Below the pieces are notes generated by a model. It made no database searches. It saw only the letters and a list, made by a program, of their open reading frames with translations, and had not been told where the DNA came from. Below are positions 6,755 through 7,461 of a stretch of DNA of 7,461 bases, piece by piece. Source of the DNA: JANOAR01 sp031411235 (lineage in GTDB: Bacteria > Verrucomicrobiota > Verrucomicrobiia > Verrucomicrobiales > Verrucomicrobiaceae); contig JANOAR010000070.1 in NCBI GenBank assembly GCA_031411235.1, positions 1 to 7,461 on the forward strand. The letters run 5' to 3'. Numbering within the stretch: the first letter of the stretch is position 1; each line of letters starts with the position of its first letter. The position numbers were made by a program, and so were the translations under genes.

Positions 6755-7216
6755 TCGTTTGGGTTCATGGGTGTTCATCGTATCAATCTGTTTCATTGCT
6801 GCTGTTCCTTGCGACTGACTGATAATGCGTCAGCCAGACCGCCGCAAAAATGAGGGCTGGGAGTATGAGTCCTGTCGGTGCCATAGAGCCAGGATACTTC
6901 ATGTGATCCGCTATGCAGAAGCCGAAATAGACGATCAGAATTGAGTGCATGATGACGCCAGAAATGAGAAGCGATCTGGCGGACATTTGAACGACTGCAC
7001 ACAACACACAATAAAGAGGATACGCCAATAAGATGATGCCCAAGTTCTCCCAGGCTGGCCCACCTCCGCTGTGGCCACCTTCCCACCCCGATGCAAACAT
7101 GCTGGCGAATACCATGACAGCGATCAATGCAATCAGGGCAAGTGCGCCAAAGGTGCCTAGAATCGCTCGCATGACGTGCCTATGGTTCGTGGTGGATGTG
7201 TCGTTGGTTGGGCGAA
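6667..7216 (-). mobile_element. Predicted integron gene cassette (550 bp)
   Basis: The two attC-like sites flank one gene. In integrons, crossover occurs after the G of GTTRRRY, which here predicts cuts at 7217/7216 and 6667/6666. The excised circle would join G to TTCGCC and pair 7/7 with GGCGAAC of its own site. The remaining chromosome would join G to TTGAAC and pair 7/7 with GTTCAAC. In the present arrangement each site's two boxes pair only at the conserved G and AAC. This exchange of partner boxes is the signature of cassette insertion. Contents: a 44-base leader, one membrane-protein gene, then 28 bases before the attC. G+C is about 49% over 6841-7020, against 65% in a sampled line of waaA. 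No integrase or attI is in the window. Confidence 0.7.
6783..7172 (-). CDS. Cassette-borne four-helix membrane protein, unknown function
   Basis: A 129-residue protein with four predicted transmembrane helices: about residues 3-28 (ILGTFGALALIALIAVMVFA), 43-63 (LGIILLAYPLYCVLCAVVQM), 67-88 (LLISGVIMHSILIVYFGFCIA) and 97-116 (APTGLILPALIFAAVWLTHY). A Gly/His-rich loop (GWEGGHSGGGPAWEN) lies between helices 1 and 2. It is an inner-membrane protein by composition. I recognise no family or catalytic motif; small orphan membrane proteins of this type are common in integron cassettes. The frame stays open upstream to a GTG at 7232, which would give 149 residues. That GTG lies inside the flanking attC stem, beyond the predicted crossover point, so I prefer ATG 7172. 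Neither start has a strong Shine-Dalgarno. G+C is clearly lower than in the neighbouring genes, consistent with horizontal acquisition. Confidence 0.65.
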   Translation of the reverse strand: MRAILGTFGALALIALIAVMVFASMFASGWEGGHSGGGPAWENLGIILLAYPLYCVLCAVVQMSARSLLISGVIMHSILIVYFGFCIADHMKYPGSMAPTGLILPALIFAAVWLTHYQSVARNSSNETD

Positions 7217-7299
7217 CGTCTAGCTCATCCACGGCGGGGAAGGAAGCCCGAATTCAAACAGGAGCGTTACCCGCCGTTGGATGCAGCGTCTTGTTGAAC
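7211..7299 (-). repeat. attC-like site at the proximal end of the cassette
   Basis: An 89-bp hairpin with strong attC architecture. On the + strand: GGCGAAC (7211-7217), 5-base spacer, GCT (7223-7225), CATCC (7226-7230), ACGGCGGG (7231-7238), a 31-base loop, CCCGCCGT (7270-7277), an unpaired T7278, GGATG (7279-7283), an unpaired C7284, AGC (7285-7287), 5-base spacer, GTTGAAC (7293-7299). The 16 paired bases are interrupted only by two extrahelical bases on one arm, and both spacers are 5 bases long. These features are characteristic of attC sites and not of terminators. The extrahelical bases lie on the L'' arm for a cassette read on the - strand, matching the direction of the gene. The outer box read on the - strand, GTTCAAC, fits RYYYAAC. 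Confidence 0.78.
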
Positions 7300-7461
7300 G
7301 AAGCCGCTGCGCGGGACTTACGATGAAGCAGTGCGGTGTGTGGCATTCGGAGAGTGTGAGCGTGGGGTGAGTGGAGCCCTGGTTCCCACCCCCGGGGGGG
7401 GGAGCACAGCCGTGTTTTTTTAAAACCAGCCGGACAAAATACCGGTGGTATTAAAAAAAAA
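7300..7461. other. Window end: no supported gene; suspect terminal sequence
   Basis: If the attC array is read on the - strand, this stretch would be the end of an upstream cassette. A - strand frame with its stop at 7318-7320 could be the tail of its gene, but too little is present to support a call. From about 7389 the sequence shows runs of 5 C and 9 G (7389-7402), 7 T (7415-7421) and 9 A at the very end. A small inverted repeat AATACC-GGT-GGTATT precedes the final A run. This abrupt change in composition suggests a low-quality contig edge. Confidence 0.5.

Noticed and set aside
6661..7299. The flanking hairpins considered as rho-independent terminators or a MITE
   Set aside because: There are no T runs, and the stems have matched spacers, extrahelical bases and exchanged R boxes, which fit attC sites better. 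Target-site duplications are not visible.
7323..7370. Short + frame starting with ATG at 7323
   Set aside because: About 15 codons only, with no ribosome binding site and no context support.

Overview
The window looks like part of a chromosome from a Gram-negative, moderately high-G+C bacterium of the Planctomycetota-Verrucomicrobiota group, most likely Verrucomicrobiota. The pointers are a Tat-exported DUF1501 protein, two secreted proteins of types I associate with this group, a Kdo transferase (so LPS is made), and weak or absent Shine-Dalgarno sites before most genes. No rRNA is present, so the taxon is an inference.

Layout. Positions 1-288 are a non-coding leader. Two secreted-protein genes follow on the + strand, 5 bases apart: a beta-propeller-like protein (289-1413) and an Ig-like multidomain protein (1419-2516). 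They converge on a DUF1501 gene on the - strand (2607-3920), and a strong 12-bp hairpin terminator (2549-2586) lies between them. On the + strand there is then a housekeeping run: tRNA-Lys(TTT) with encoded CCA (4150-4224), rsmD (4261-4845, 16S rRNA m2G966 methyltransferase) and waaA/kdtA (4823-6169, Kdo transferase, overlapping rsmD by 23 bases). Next is a tract almost without T on the + strand (about 6181-6588). It carries a possible small, very basic Lys/Ala/Ser/Pro-rich protein (6259-6588) behind a good ribosome binding site.

The most interesting part is 6661-7299. Two long imperfect hairpins with integron attC architecture (6661-6754 and 7211-7299) flank one lower-G+C gene for a four-helix membrane protein (6783-7172, - strand). 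Their 7-base R boxes are mismatched within each site but perfectly complementary between sites: inner GGCGAAC/GTTCGCC and outer GTTGAAC/GTTCAAC. Excising the intervening 550 bp would therefore rebuild two fully paired sites, as expected for an integron gene cassette. No integrase lies in the window, so this is either the end of a cassette array or a CALIN-type attC cluster lacking an integrase.

The last 80 or so bases contain homopolymer runs and a sharp change in composition. They look like a contig edge of doubtful quality.
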